Shown: piece after piece, positions 10,701-19,299 of the stretch
Layout: each line of letters starts with the position of its first letter
Position numbering within the stretch: the first letter of the stretch is position 1
Assembly (NCBI GenBank): GCA_015056915.1
Contig: SVFK01000001.1
Span: forward strand, 186,001 to 250,000
DNA length: 64,000 nt
Reading direction: 5' to 3'
Source of the DNA: Lachnospiraceae bacterium
GTDB taxonomy: Bacteria > Bacillota > Clostridia > Lachnospirales > Lachnospiraceae
The notes under the pieces: generated by a model
Told to the model about the DNA's origin: nothing
Seen by the model: the letters and a program-made list of their open reading frames with translations, nothing else
The model's database searches: none
Program-made: the position numbers and the translations under genes

Positions 10701-13700
10701 TGCAGTTTCACCGGTCTTTGTCCATATTCGGATATTCGTACCGTCTGCCGTGGAACCGTTTTGTACATCAAGCATGAATCCAAGACCGCTCTCCAGCGTA
10801 AAGCTACCGTCATCCCGATTAGTAAGATACCACTTTTGTCCGGCCGCTTCCGAGTAGGTACCAATTTCAACGTTACCGCCGGCAACACTGGTATTATTCT
10901 GAACCTGAAGATATTTGCCGGAATTCACATTTCTAATATAATACCAACCGTCTGCAAGGCCTGATGCCGGAGTTTCCGGTTCTTCACCTTCTGAATCAAC
11001 AGCTTCAAACTCCCAGAGCTGACTGGTATTTTCCTGATAAGACAGTTGAATGACGTTGGAACCATCTGCAGTGCCAAACTCATATACCGTCAAGCCCCTT
11101 TTTGCACTGCTACCCATAGTAAGTACACCAAACTGACCTCTGACCTCTGTAGATTCCAGCTTGAATTTCTGTATATTGCTGTTACTTTCCGTTGCGATTG
11201 TAATATTAATATAATCACCGTCAACATTGGATTCCAAAGACAGCATATATCCCAGCGCACTTCTCAGCGTAACGCTGCCATCATTCTGATTTTCAAGATA
11301 CCATTTCTGACCATCACTTCCTGCATAGGTTCCAATTTCAACATTCTGTCCATTTGTACCTACATTGCCTGTAACCTGCAGATACTTCTGTGCATTTGTA
11401 TTCTTAATATAATACCAGCCGTCCTCCAAACCTGATGCCGGAGTCTCAGCACCGGATCCGCCGGAAATTGAGCCGCCTGATCCTGAACCGGTGGCGGCAG
11501 AATCTGTCAACAGCTTGTCACCATTTAAAATATCATAATTAGATACCTGCTCATACGCAGTATTACCGCCTCTGCCTGTCCATAGATATGATGAACTGTC
11601 ATCTCCTTCATAAATAACGAAGCCATCCTCTACTTTACCTACAACGGCACCTATAAAATACTGCGTGGTGCTCTGCTCCACCACAAAATTCGCGAGAGCC
11701 GTCTCCGAAACATTGCGCAGAATCAGACCACCCTTTTTCACATTACCTACATATCCGCCAATTGCCGCACTGTCCGTAGTGTCAGATGCCTGCAGTTGTG
11801 CAACAACAGTAACATTATCTATAATATTATCTCCACCGTTAATGCATGCTATAACGCCACCGCCTGCGCCGGTAATCTCTGCAATATTACTTGTGTTTTC
11901 TGAGGTCTTAATAACAAGATCCTTGATTACCGCGCCCTGCGCATACTGAATAAACCCATAGGTTACATAGGGGTCTGTTACAGTCTTATCAGGCAATGTG
12001 ATGGTATGAATATTACCTTCTGTGTCTTTTCCATACCATACACCTACAAAGGGCCTTGTCGCCGTACCGAAGCCAACAAAGTCTGACGCAATTGTCTTGT
12101 AGGTCTCGCCCATTTCCTGGGTCAAGTCAATGTCTGCGCCCAACTGATAATAAGCACGGCTCATGTCTTCCGGTGTCGGGAAATCGTCATCTGTTCCGAA
12201 TACCTTTACATCCTCTGTTCCGGTACCGGACAGGCTTCCGTCTGCATTTACCACAACACTATGCTTAGTGCTGCAAAATTCACTGTCATCTCCCGGTGCA
12301 ATTACCTTCCAGCCGGTATAAAAAGACTCATACTGGTAATTGCCGGCTGTGCCCGTATCATTCATAAAACGATATAGGGTCAGGAATTGCTTAGCTGACT
12401 CAATAATATAAGGGTCCTCATAGGTTCCGCAGCCCTGCAAAATATCGCCTGACTTAGGATTAACCTCTATCTTCTTAACCTGATATACATACGGCTTATA
12501 TATCGTATTGGGCGCAGGATCGGTCGCCGGATCAAATACCTTATTAGTGGTATCTGAAAATTCCGTTTCAAAATCCAATTCCTCACCATAGGTTACATAC
12601 CCATAACTGTTAAATTCCTCATCAAATAAATACAAGCCATAGCCCTTATTAATGCTTGCATCATTGGTGTAATTGTAATTGTAAATAAATGATGCATATG
12701 CCAGCACCTTGCCGTTATGACTTCCATCCGCTCTATCATCCCGGTCATCGGCAATTTTCATTCGTTTAATATCTAATAACAGATTATTTACATCTGTGCC
12801 ACCGACGGAGCCAATCAATGCAGCTGCAGCCTTACTGTCCCCTGCATCCTCATAACCGGTCATCTCTATATCACGAAGGGTAATCTCACACTCCTCTACA
12901 TCCTTATCGCCTGCCGTACCCGGTATCTTGGATATTAACAGACCTGCACCCGGTCCTTCCTGTTCCTTGGAATAATCACAAATCCACAAATCATCCAATG
13001 TAATATAATACAGATACGCTTCCCCGTTCATGCCTTCATCGCCACATACAAGTGCACCGCTGTCCTCACCCAGATTAGCTACATTTCCCGTCAAAGTCAC
13101 ATTCTGCACAACGATGGTCTTGGGATTATAGAACAGACCCGCATTCAATCCGTAGTGCTGGCTAGAAGTATCCGTATTATTCAAAGTCCAATCCTGCATA
13201 ATCGATGCATCAAATTTCAATATAGGTGTACTGTCATTCTTATAGGAACCGCCACCACGAATAACAGGATAGAAGCTGATGGTAGACAAATCCAATTCAC
13301 CTGCAAACTGAAAACTATCCTCCCACCATAAGCTGCCGGGATAGCTTCCGCCTGACCAGTAAGCACCAAAAAGATCCGCTACATTACCCTCTTTCGCATA
13401 ATGCATAATATCCCACAAAAGCACCTCTGTTTCAGTATCTAAGGTGGTATCAAGGGTAACATTTTCTGCCTCCAGTCTCTGGAAAACATCATAAAAATAC
13501 ATGGTATACTTATTATTCATGGCTTCAAGTCCGGCCACCTGATTCTCATAATGGTAGTCTGGAAAATCAGCCGTTGTACTATGTATGGATATAATTCCCG
13601 TAGCTGCTTCCAGAGAGGCATATGCTCTGCTCTGTGCTGCAATTTCATCAAAATCATATCCCGGGTTATTTACCTCGCAACCTGAGCTGTCGTAATCAAT

Positions 13701-16433
13701 AACCTCCAGTACCAATTCCTGCGCATCCTGCACAAGTAGCGCACAATGAGCCTGTCCATTCATATTGACAGTAAGATTATCTAATGCAACATTCTCCAGT
13801 GTTAATCTGGCATCATCTGTGGTCACGGTGTGGAATAAAGCACCGAATTCCTTGGTGGCATCATATACTGTATCAGGCTCTACCGTTACATTTTTAATAG
13901 TTCCTCCGGTATTGGTCCATGTTCTGCCAAGGAAGCCGCCCACTTCACTACCGGTACTCTTTAACAATCCGCCAAGAGTCACATCCTCAATGTTTACTGT
14001 GGCATTGTCCATTTTGACGATAAGGGAGCTGATTTTTCCCAACGCATCATAATGGGAAGATGCCAGCTTAACATTGTTCACATTTAAGGTAAATTCATTG
14101 CTGGTATTGTTTTCTCTTACCAGAATACCGCCAACACCCTCATTGTATACGCTTTCGTTATTACACTCCACAAACACCTTGTTCATCTGTATATTTTCCA
14201 AGGTCAGACTCGTGCCGATTGTTTCAAACGCCAGACCACCGACATTCGTAGCTAATCTTACTCTACCGTCAATAATCAGATTAGAAAATTCCGCATCACC
14301 GCCAATGGTGGAGAATACGCCCATGGACCACTTATTCAGATTGGTATTCTGAGTAAGTGTAATATTCTCATTTATACCCGCCAATTTTCCTGAAAAAGCG
14401 TATCTCGCTGTACGCTGATCGTGACGGTTTATAGTCATAATACCCGTGAGGTCGTAGGAAATATCTGCATTATTAAGCAGCTGATAACTTGCCTTCAACA
14501 AGTCACCATGGCTTGCCGCACCCTCAAAAGCCGTCAGACCGTAATTGCCATTGGTATATAATGCAATTGTCAGTGTCTCCAAATCAGTAGCCGCATCTAT
14601 TGCATTATCCGCACCCATCTGATACCATTCACCGGACTTGGTAATCTGGTTGTTGATTACACCCACATTTGCCAAGGTGCCATCGCCAATCAGCATCTCT
14701 CCCGAAGTCAGTGTCTGATTGCGGAACACACCGCCATAATTGCTGATTTCCAAATATCTGGGAATAATATCTCCTGCTACTATCGGGCACTGAAGCTGGG
14801 TCGTACCATCCACCTGACCCGCAACAGTTCCATCCAATTCTCCCTCATTTTCTGAAAAATAAATCAAGCTGACATCCTGAGAACCGACAACAGATGCCAC
14901 TCCCGCTCCCGATAAACCAATGCCCAGCACATCTATAGTACCCTGCAATTCTACGGCACTTGCCGCTGTAACCTGACCGAGAATACCTCCTGTATATGAG
15001 GTTCCCTTCACTGTTCCGCTCACAGTCATGTCTCCAACAATATTCTTGCTGGCTGTAACATGTCCAATCACACCACCCGCGTAAGTACCGGAAATTGCTG
15101 CTGTCACAGTACAATCACGCAATTCCATGGGTGAACCATTCACTACGCCAATCAGACCGCCTGCATTTCCTGCACTTGTTGCAACACTTCCGCCTACCGT
15201 AAATTCACCTTCAGGAAGTACAACAGACGCTCCGCTTTCACACAAACCAACCAGTCCGCCGCCATTACCGGAGCCGGACACATTTGCTGTAATTGTATTG
15301 CCATTAGTTAAAGCAAGTGCTCCACCGGTTACTACACCAACCAGCTGTCCCATGTTAGCACCGGATGCACTACCCACTACCTGGGTTGACACATTGCTCA
15401 ACCATGATAAATCCAACGTATAATCGCCGTTTATTTTGCCGAAGTAACCGCCTGCCGCTTCACTTCCCGTAACTGTAATCGGCGTGCCGCTTCCAATTGT
15501 GACATTATTTAAGGCTACTGTCGCACCATTTCCCAGACTTCCTGCCAATCCTCCTGCCACAGCACCTGATACACTTGCCGTAGACGAAACATTCGTTAAG
15601 GTTACCGCAGCACCATCCAGAATATTACCGGCAATAGTACCTGCACTTCCGCTTCCGGCTCCGATTGTACCCTGTACCCAAATATCGGAAATTGATACTG
15701 CTCCCCCGATGTTCTCTGCAATAGGAGAACAACATCCGTCCGCAATAACATCCATCTGTCTGACTATTGCTCCAGTTCCGAGATGGGCAAACAGTGGCTT
15801 GTCTAATTGGAATTGCACACCATTACCGTTGGCATAATAACAGTACATGGTTCCCTTGAAGGGATTATCAGCCGTTCCTATACCGGTAAAATCTGCAATT
15901 TCTGATGTTTTCCAAATCTTATCAGCGGACTCCGGCGCCAACACAATAAAAGTAACGCCTTCAAAACCATTTACACTTGCATCCGCACATAAGGTCTGAA
16001 TCTTATAAAAATCTTCGTTGGTCTGGATATAATAACGTTCCTTGGGATTGGCAAGATAATCTGCCACATTACCCGGAACACTATATTCATTAGTATCGGA
16101 AGGCTCTTCTTCTGCAGCTAATACTTCCCCCCCGCTATTCATCAATGCATTATTGTTTTGCAACAGACTTTCCTGTGTTACATTCTCTGCTTTAATATTA
16201 TTTTGAGATACGGTTTCGCTATTATCATTGACCGTTTTAGCATTCGTTACAATATTCGCATTAGTGCTTTGGACACTCTGATTCTGTGATACGGAGGGCG
16301 CAGTAACCCCTGAAACAGCATAAGTATCCTCTGTAATGGCATAGGTATCCCCTGCCATGTCGAAAATACCACTATTCACAAGCAGACACAATGACAATAT
16401 AATTGCCAGCTTGCGCGTCCTCTTCTTCCACAT
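4749..16433 (-). CDS. Giant secreted beta-repeat protein with three ricin-type lectin domains
   Basis: 3894 residues. An N-terminal signal peptide (KKRTRKLAIILSLCLLVNSG, cleavage probably near residue 32) is followed by a low-complexity N/Q/S/V-rich linker to about 110. Two very long regions (about 115-1650 and 2140-3100) carry many irregular repeats of the kind GGLVG/GGIIG/GGVVGR every 20-40 residues, resembling GLUG-type right-handed beta-helix adhesins. Between them, about 1670-2130, lie three tandem repeats of roughly 150-160 residues starting DGWYYIKN or DGWYYIRN with QKWYL motifs: ricin-B-like beta-trefoil lectin modules. The last ~800 residues are non-repetitive. No LPXTG, SLH, choline-binding or C-terminal membrane segment is visible, so attachment is unexplained. 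SD AAAGGAT precedes the ATG. It follows the small partner gene by 21 bp. Likely a carbohydrate-binding surface or matrix protein; substrate unknown. Confidence 0.85.
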   Translation of the reverse strand: MWKKRTRKLAIILSLCLLVNSGIFDMAGDTYAITEDTYAVSGVTAPSVSQNQSVQSTNANIVTNAKTVNDNSETVSQNNIKAENVTQESLLQNNNALMNSGGEVLAAEEEPSDTNEYSVPGNVADYLANPKERYYIQTNEDFYKIQTLCADASVNGFEGVTFIVLAPESADKIWKTSEIADFTGIGTADNPFKGTMYCYYANGNGVQFQLDKPLFAHLGTGAIVRQMDVIADGCCSPIAENIGGAVSISDIWVQGTIGAGSGSAGTIAGNILDGAAVTLTNVSSTASVSGAVAGGLAGSLGNGATVALNNVTIGSGTPITVTGSEAAGGYFGKINGDYTLDLSWLSNVSTQVVGSASGANMGQLVGVVTGGALALTNGNTITANVSGSGNGGGLVGLCESGASVVLPEGEFTVGGSVATSAGNAGGLIGVVNGSPMELRDCTVTAAISGTYAGGVIGHVTASKNIVGDMTVSGTVKGTSYTGGILGQVTAASAVELQGTIDVLGIGLSGAGVASVVGSQDVSLIYFSENEGELDGTVAGQVDGTTQLQCPIVAGDIIPRYLEISNYGGVFRNQTLTSGEMLIGDGTLANVGVINNQITKSGEWYQMGADNAIDAATDLETLTIALYTNGNYGLTAFEGAASHGDLLKASYQLLNNADISYDLTGIMTINRHDQRTARYAFSGKLAGINENITLTQNTNLNKWSMGVFSTIGGDAEFSNLIIDGRVRLATNVGGLAFETIGTSLTLENIQMNKVFVECNNESVYNEGVGGILVRENNTSNEFTLNVNNVKLASSHYDALGKISSLIVKMDNATVNIEDVTLGGLLKSTGSEVGGFLGRTWTNTGGTIKNVTVEPDTVYDATKEFGALFHTVTTDDARLTLENVALDNLTVNMNGQAHCALLVQDAQELVLEVIDYDSSGCEVNNPGYDFDEIAAQSRAYASLEAATGIISIHSTTADFPDYHYENQVAGLEAMNNKYTMYFYDVFQRLEAENVTLDTTLDTETEVLLWDIMHYAKEGNVADLFGAYWSGGSYPGSLWWEDSFQFAGELDLSTISFYPVIRGGGSYKNDSTPILKFDASIMQDWTLNNTDTSSQHYGLNAGLFYNPKTIVVQNVTLTGNVANLGEDSGALVCGDEGMNGEAYLYYITLDDLWICDYSKEQEGPGAGLLISKIPGTAGDKDVEECEITLRDIEMTGYEDAGDSKAAAALIGSVGGTDVNNLLLDIKRMKIADDRDDRADGSHNGKVLAYASFIYNYNYTNDASINKGYGLYLFDEEFNSYGYVTYGEELDFETEFSDTTNKVFDPATDPAPNTIYKPYVYQVKKIEVNPKSGDILQGCGTYEDPYIIESAKQFLTLYRFMNDTGTAGNYQYESFYTGWKVIAPGDDSEFCSTKHSVVVNADGSLSGTGTEDVKVFGTDDDFPTPEDMSRAYYQLGADIDLTQEMGETYKTIASDFVGFGTATRPFVGVWYGKDTEGNIHTITLPDKTVTDPYVTYGFIQYAQGAVIKDLVIKTSENTSNIAEITGAGGGVIACINGGDNIIDNVTVVAQLQASDTTDSAAIGGYVGNVKKGGLILRNVSETALANFVVEQSTTQYFIGAVVGKVEDGFVIYEGDDSSSYLWTGRGGNTAYEQVSNYDILNGDKLLTDSAATGSGSGGSISGGSGAETPASGLEDGWYYIKNTNAQKYLQVTGNVGTNGQNVEIGTYAGSDGQKWYLENQNDGSVTLRSALGYMLSLESNVDGDYINITIATESNSNIQKFKLESTEVRGQFGVLTMGSSAKRGLTVYEFGTADGSNVIQLSYQENTSQLWEFEAVDSEGEEPETPASGLADGWYYIRNVNSGKYLQVQNNTSVAGGNVEIGTYSEAAGQKWYLTNRDDGSFTLESGLGFMLDVQNGSTADGTNIRIWTKTGETAQNFKLEETATAGQYSILTMASSGLKKLDVVNAGTLDGTNVQQWADTAHACQHWEFEVISVTGDSGSDDTEDSESALDDGWYYIKNLNAQMYLQVDNNMGAIAQNVEIGINTGAAGQKWYLTNKGDGTFTLKSGLGYMLNVENGSSANGANIQIWTESGDAAQLFKLEETATAGQYGILTMASNATGALDVYEWGNTEGSNVCQWTYEGYACHIWEFEPVASTGDVDSYGIDVTISDVEGSTKDKNITMNLKNAAALQIISMALNADALNICPSTYHSDLGVCWGYSELSRSRKANYDMIGNCGANASAVPADYVAAASYDNVMGYSGVANADMAYAYPYLYQYMGIGASDYLAFMNAGRSVLNPGETIDGIRYHVYWNLIDDGVVDMTVYEDAFRGIGALYEYADCFGASFRGDFDGNNNQIILDMVRQVHGTDGAIESVKRVGLFNTMHGPYGINYNHSIDFGMEDGSGDVHSCFIIKNFQLSGSIDAEVDKAADRVYAGGVAAEIASTSIVFENISVVENNPLSIGGSITDVDNFSDAGVSTVGGICANLGGNVLIRDCHWDGGNSTITLKGSGDAGGFIGYSNASAVIDNCTITNLAIYSHGNAGGMVGMLNRNQCRLYVLGTENEGESTEGYSGVRNAKIYGHVYTGGLVGRARSFNTLEYVFCEDATLSAYQNMGGIIGRVDETDRESRIDHAYVKNLVTSEKNLYNGAIDGIGGIIGTNYQTLTISNTTVTGDVTDSEYSTKLAGLSWKYRTASSVIGGIVGYHDSNILTLDNCEVTDISLSTSEGTSSKVGHGLVAGGLVGYNKSGVRLDGTISTSGLLVQVPLAAERSQTIMAAGGCFGLVQGSISQSSEAEEIALDYYKGLSASQNTITGKYAGGLIGYVEGANSQVRLHGVKVTNGELLSDEVAGGLIAYAQPGSYGLAFNEADTFASEADVDKNIISNMTMTGRAAGGAYGYISLLYGDMRTENITVENSIVKGVDNTGYSMYSAGGMVGEISYAGEWRFSLYGANLNGSTIACVAQTDAMTEGQQYYPAAGGVVGRVLATICKGNFYCDDISIAADNRIGLCTEEDTHIRLLRKDSDWTYALSDISDEELPGDGEKNYDALDALLQEYGYCVGTVIGIMDTVNVQFYMLRSNDANESYSIPVLAINPPVTDVGRYAAAQIQEGDSSYYRNNAHIIYGAPVTEVSDNVTGAEYQASDASKNLAFMEARVEEVNADYSKESITLQELLGNYRLSAEAIDLFEKTYQESYTFSGTDLTTGPILVCKAENGTIQDILESMTDIMTNVAGASASDMQILEITCQQKLTDGSNITDGPGPASITAVVEDGKAVYTSPWFDGIVDDKLSYTEITYLYAYPSTGDTYHKKQFCLRVFVEEPILYGAHMKLLEGRASSVEEVIANGIPEGSGTIQMANDSDYTLLFEYIYGKARQNMPETVTTEKTFSLQANNVGKPIAKGTRLLLIDVMNGNKAYYYTVESDNITEVKFSQFKDSEGNAYVNTPICDLPTVTSGVTEGGMAYYEDIAGHQLPDAGVEQFLLTVLSKDTSDQIYEIHTDIKPTIVGGTEVDNQNAATHFSPFDEAHAEMPYLSINAIPGLKIQLVDEETDISGILSREDGLKVKITFSLTASEVYWAILQNGGESIDSGNRGKYLELAFYLRDTEGNRVSLPDGTNFSYVIGDSNSENKVIQDNSLIYYYKDIRTLFDDISSEYQIGNINKDTPVTVEFDLNFAGADMSDITDENYIAWIELLRTANKDYPMGSGNTLDTYSDIVAAAAVNELGFAIRADDVNTLGINAYPTADTMNDIPYHTMFDFSAILDKISGAGKEAALEKWAGYDYEVQYTLYQKVENGENVVYEPYTENDIKLIVPSGEGTATSVDGTVTTIYQFTADEIADGNTNDAEREGLLEFPCELQVYTESLIEEDLTHLTNYKIVAELTIRERNMAGDSTGEEAEAEEVFTTDFFVFTVAKLKTDLTK
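10040..11440 (-). repeat. Three tandem ricin-B lectin-encoding repeats inside the giant gene
   Basis: Three units of about 470-490 bp, starting near 11430, 10960 and 10475 on the minus strand. Each begins with codons for GWYYIKN or GWYYIRN and carries QKWYL and a closing W-E-F-E. Units 2 and 3 are the most alike (for example ATACTGGCCCGCTGTTGC in both), suggesting recent duplication. Boundaries are approximate. Confidence 0.75.
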
Positions 16434-16454
16434 ACCGTGTATCCTTTCATCATT

Positions 16455-17483
16455 TTATGATTCTGTATATTTCTCTGCCTTTATAAATGAATGAAGGCTC
16501 TCCAAATTCGTTACATTATCAGCATATGCACTGCCCTTAAAAAATCCGATTGTTTCTGCCGAGTAAGGCATTGCATTAATGGTGATATAATACCATCCTT
16601 TTTCATCCTCAATAGGCTGTATCCTGTCAGCATCCTCATCTAACCAATTCAGATAGGCTTCATCAAACAAATCAATCTCCAATACTTGAGGATTCCAGGA
16701 TAGCTTCAGCTTCTCCGTTGCCTCCTCCGATGCTGATACCTCACCGACAGTTAAGATTTCATAAGTCAGCTTGGACAACTTATTGATTTCTGCATACTTT
16801 TCTTCTTCGGTCATGCTATCCGATTCATTAGCCACCACAAATCTCTGCGATTCAATAAAGCTTTCCGATGCAGCCACTCTACCCAATATCATCTTACCGC
16901 TTAATGTCTTCGTAATCACTGCCCCCGGCTCTGTTTCTACCAGGACATAAATGGGAAGCGGCTCCTGTTCGGAATCCTCATCCGTTATATTGATGGAAAT
17001 CTCATACTTATTTGCCTTGGCAACACCGCCTGCAATCACCTGATCATCAAATACTATCCAGCCTGCTTCTCCCACGCCTATCGGCTGTGCCGCCTGCTTC
17101 TCCGTACCCACGGAATAAGTAGCCCCCTCCGGTTCTGTGTCCAACCAAAAGGAAACGGTATAGGGAATCTCAATATCACTTCCGTTAAAAAGCAGATTAT
17201 TCTCATAATTTCTGACTTCAAAATTGAACGAATAAGCACTTCCCGTATAGATGCTTTTTACTACCGACTCAAAATACGCTTCGTTTTCTTTCGATTCCAC
17301 TGCGTAATTGGCTGAAAAGTAAATTCCGCTGGCAATGGCAATGCCTCGCCTCGCACTTTCTGCATAATACTTTGCATACACATAACTTCCGCACCCCAAA
17401 ATCAACACTAGTAAAGTCAGAAAAAGAAATACCTTCTGCCACGGTCTTCTTATGAAATTTTTCTTTTTACTTTCTTCTTTCAT
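16455..17483 (-). CDS. Membrane-anchored extracellular protein, partner of the giant protein
   Basis: 342 residues from the ATG at 17483, chosen because GGAAGG lies 8 nt upstream; an earlier in-frame ATG at 17525 has no SD. A basic N-terminus (KEESKKKNFIRRPWQK) precedes one hydrophobic segment (VFLFLTLLVLILGCGSYVYA), then an Ala/Gly stretch and a wholly extracellular, acidic, beta-rich body without Cys. The short hydrophobic leader followed by a GIYFSANY-like stretch recalls TasA/camelysin-type fibre subunits, but I cannot confirm the family. It has its own promoter and is followed after 21 bp by the giant gene, so the two are co-transcribed. A role in display or assembly of the giant protein is inference. 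No function is assigned. Confidence 0.7.
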   Translation of the reverse strand: MKEESKKKNFIRRPWQKVFLFLTLLVLILGCGSYVYAKYYAESARRGIAIASGIYFSANYAVESKENEAYFESVVKSIYTGSAYSFNFEVRNYENNLLFNGSDIEIPYTVSFWLDTEPEGATYSVGTEKQAAQPIGVGEAGWIVFDDQVIAGGVAKANKYEISINITDEDSEQEPLPIYVLVETEPGAVITKTLSGKMILGRVAASESFIESQRFVVANESDSMTEEEKYAEINKLSKLTYEILTVGEVSASEEATEKLKLSWNPQVLEIDLFDEAYLNWLDEDADRIQPIEDEKGWYYITINAMPYSAETIGFFKGSAYADNVTNLESLHSFIKAEKYTES

Positions 17484-17562
17484 AATGCTATCCTTCCGGA
17501 AACAAACCACCTTAATGGGGAACAATATTGCATCTGCACATAATTAGGCATAGTACAATGCT

Positions 17563-17591
17563 ATTATACTAAAAAGAGCCGCAAAATTCAA
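17563..17591 (-). promoter_or_regulatory. Promoter of the partner/giant-protein operon
   Basis: Minus strand: -35 TTGAAT at 17591-17586, 17-bp spacer, -10 TATAAT at 17568-17563. It overlaps the terminator hairpin of the upstream GH43 gene. Confidence 0.7.
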
Positions 17592-17609
17592 CACGAATTC
17601 CGCAACTCT
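17571..17609 (-). terminator. Terminator of the GH43 gene
   Basis: Minus strand: 15-bp stem AGAGTTGCGGAATTC / GAATTTTGCGGCTCT (several G-U pairs), 5-nt loop, then TTTT. The promoter of the next operon is embedded in it. Confidence 0.8.
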
Positions 17610-17654
17610 CTTCTGAATTTCCTTAAAAATTACCATTTTAAGTCATTTTTACCA

Positions 17655-19202
17655 CTATTCGGTCAATCGTTCGAACGCAAAATAATCCACAGCAACACTG
17701 CCACCCTCACTTCCGCGCTCATTCATTGTCACAAGTCCTACCTTCACTCCTACCCAGCGGCCGGGAGTAGCCGTTACCGTCCTGCCCACGGCAGTAAACA
17801 TTTCTTCCGTATAGCCAACTTCAAACGACACATCAGATTCCCCTTTCACCTTCATACGAATATACAGGGTATTCTGCTCTACCTCACCTACTATTTCACG
17901 CTTCTCATCATCCTTGGTCCAGTTACCCATCCTCTGACACAGCAAAAGCCTGCCACTTTCCTTCTGCACCAACAATCCGGTGTAGCTGCCACATTGAGAC
18001 ACCATTCCTGCCACGTCACCCTCTGCCATATTTTCTAAATGTAGGCAAGTGGTAATTTGAAACTCCGGTGCAGGCCATTTTTGAAGCAACAGATTACTGA
18101 TATCGCAGAGCTGAGCCTTGGAATCTGTCGATACTGCATGCAAAATCAGCTGATTATTGTTTAGTTCATACCATTCATCCCGATAATTCGCATTCCACTG
18201 CCACTGCAGACCCAAATGTTCTCCCTCAAAAAAGTCACTGTCCTCAGGCGCAGATATAGGGAAGCTTCCGCCCACATCAGGCTTGGTATAACGCATTGCC
18301 GGTTCCCCGCAGCCGTCCACGTCGTTCACACCGATTATCGGCCAATCATCCTCCCAGCGCATGGGTTGCAGATGTACGATTCGACCTGCATTTCCCACAT
18401 CCTGAAAATGCAGAAACCAATCTTCGCCGGTAGGAGTATCCACCCACGCTCCCTGATGAGGTCCATTCACAGAAGTATTGCCCTGATGTAATACTATTCT
18501 CTCCTCATAGGGTCCGTAAATATTTTTAGAGCGAAGTACTGTCTGCCACCCGGTTTTCACTCCCCCTGCCGGTGCAAATATGTAATAATAACCATTTCTC
18601 TTATAGAGTTTAGGTCCCTCAATGGTAGGCTGCGTGGCATGACCATCATAGATAAACTGCCCATCATCCAACACATCGGAGCAGTCCGGCATAATGGGAG
18701 ACATGTATAAATAGCTCTTGAAGCCGATACGACTTCTGGCAAAGGCACTTACCATATAAGCCTTCCCATCATCATCCCAGAAGGGGCAGGGATCAATCCA
18801 TCCCACAACCTTACGCACATAGGACGGTTCACTCCACTTCCCCCAAGGGTCAGTGGTTTTGCACATCATAATACCCTCATCCGGCATGGGAACAAACACG
18901 TAGTATACACCCTCGTGGTATCTGATGGACGGTGCCCACGTTCCACAGCCATGCATAGGCTTGTCATAATACCCAAAGGGAAGCTTGTCAATAATATAAT
19001 TAATAACCTTCCAGTTTACCAAATCCTTGGAATGCAGCAATGGCACGGCGGGAGTATTACAAAAGCTGGAGGCAATCATAAAATAATCCTCCCCTACCCT
19101 GATAGCATCCGGATCGGAATAGTCCGTATAAAGTATCGGATTACTATAGGTTCCGTCGCCCTGATCGGCAATCCACATTTTTGTTATTTTTGACTTATCC
19201 AT
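17655..19202 (-). CDS. Glycoside hydrolase family 43 (beta-xylosidase/arabinofuranosidase type)
   Basis: 515 residues, no signal peptide, so probably cytoplasmic and acting on imported oligosaccharides. The five-bladed propeller hydrolase domain occupies roughly 15-330. The expected catalytic acids are visible: general base Asp in NPILYTDYSDPDAIRVG (about 30), pKa-tuning Asp in GWIDPCPFWDDDG, and general acid Glu in QPTIEGPKLYKRNGYYY. HQGAWVDTPTGEDWFLHFQD is also typical of GH43. The C-terminal ~190 residues look like the beta-sandwich accessory domain of intracellular GH43 enzymes. Likely removes xylose or arabinose from hemicellulose or pectin side chains; linkage cannot be read from sequence. 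SD AGGGGGG precedes the ATG. Followed by a strong terminator. Confidence 0.9.
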   Translation of the reverse strand: MDKSKITKMWIADQGDGTYSNPILYTDYSDPDAIRVGEDYFMIASSFCNTPAVPLLHSKDLVNWKVINYIIDKLPFGYYDKPMHGCGTWAPSIRYHEGVYYVFVPMPDEGIMMCKTTDPWGKWSEPSYVRKVVGWIDPCPFWDDDGKAYMVSAFARSRIGFKSYLYMSPIMPDCSDVLDDGQFIYDGHATQPTIEGPKLYKRNGYYYIFAPAGGVKTGWQTVLRSKNIYGPYEERIVLHQGNTSVNGPHQGAWVDTPTGEDWFLHFQDVGNAGRIVHLQPMRWEDDWPIIGVNDVDGCGEPAMRYTKPDVGGSFPISAPEDSDFFEGEHLGLQWQWNANYRDEWYELNNNQLILHAVSTDSKAQLCDISNLLLQKWPAPEFQITTCLHLENMAEGDVAGMVSQCGSYTGLLVQKESGRLLLCQRMGNWTKDDEKREIVGEVEQNTLYIRMKVKGESDVSFEVGYTEEMFTAVGRTVTATPGRWVGVKVGLVTMNERGSEGGSVAVDYFAFERLTE

Positions 19203-19277
19203 AAATATACCCCCCTATTTATTCACTCAACACGATTCTTTTCTGTCCATGGAACAGAATCTCACCCGGTTGCACTC

Positions 19278-19299
19278 TTTGATTTTACCCAAAATCAAA
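19278..19299. repeat. 9-bp inverted repeat between the EIIA-like gene and GH43
   Basis: TTTGATTTT-ACCC-AAAATCAAA, exact arms, directly after the EIIA-like stop codon and about 75 bp before the GH43 start. No T-run follows on the minus strand. Could be an operator for GH43, an RNA processing hairpin, or a weak terminator. Confidence 0.55.

Noticed and set aside
4749..16433. Sortase or S-layer anchoring of the giant protein
   Set aside because: Its C-terminus ends FVFTVAKLKTDLTK with no LPXTG, hydrophobic tail or SLH repeats.
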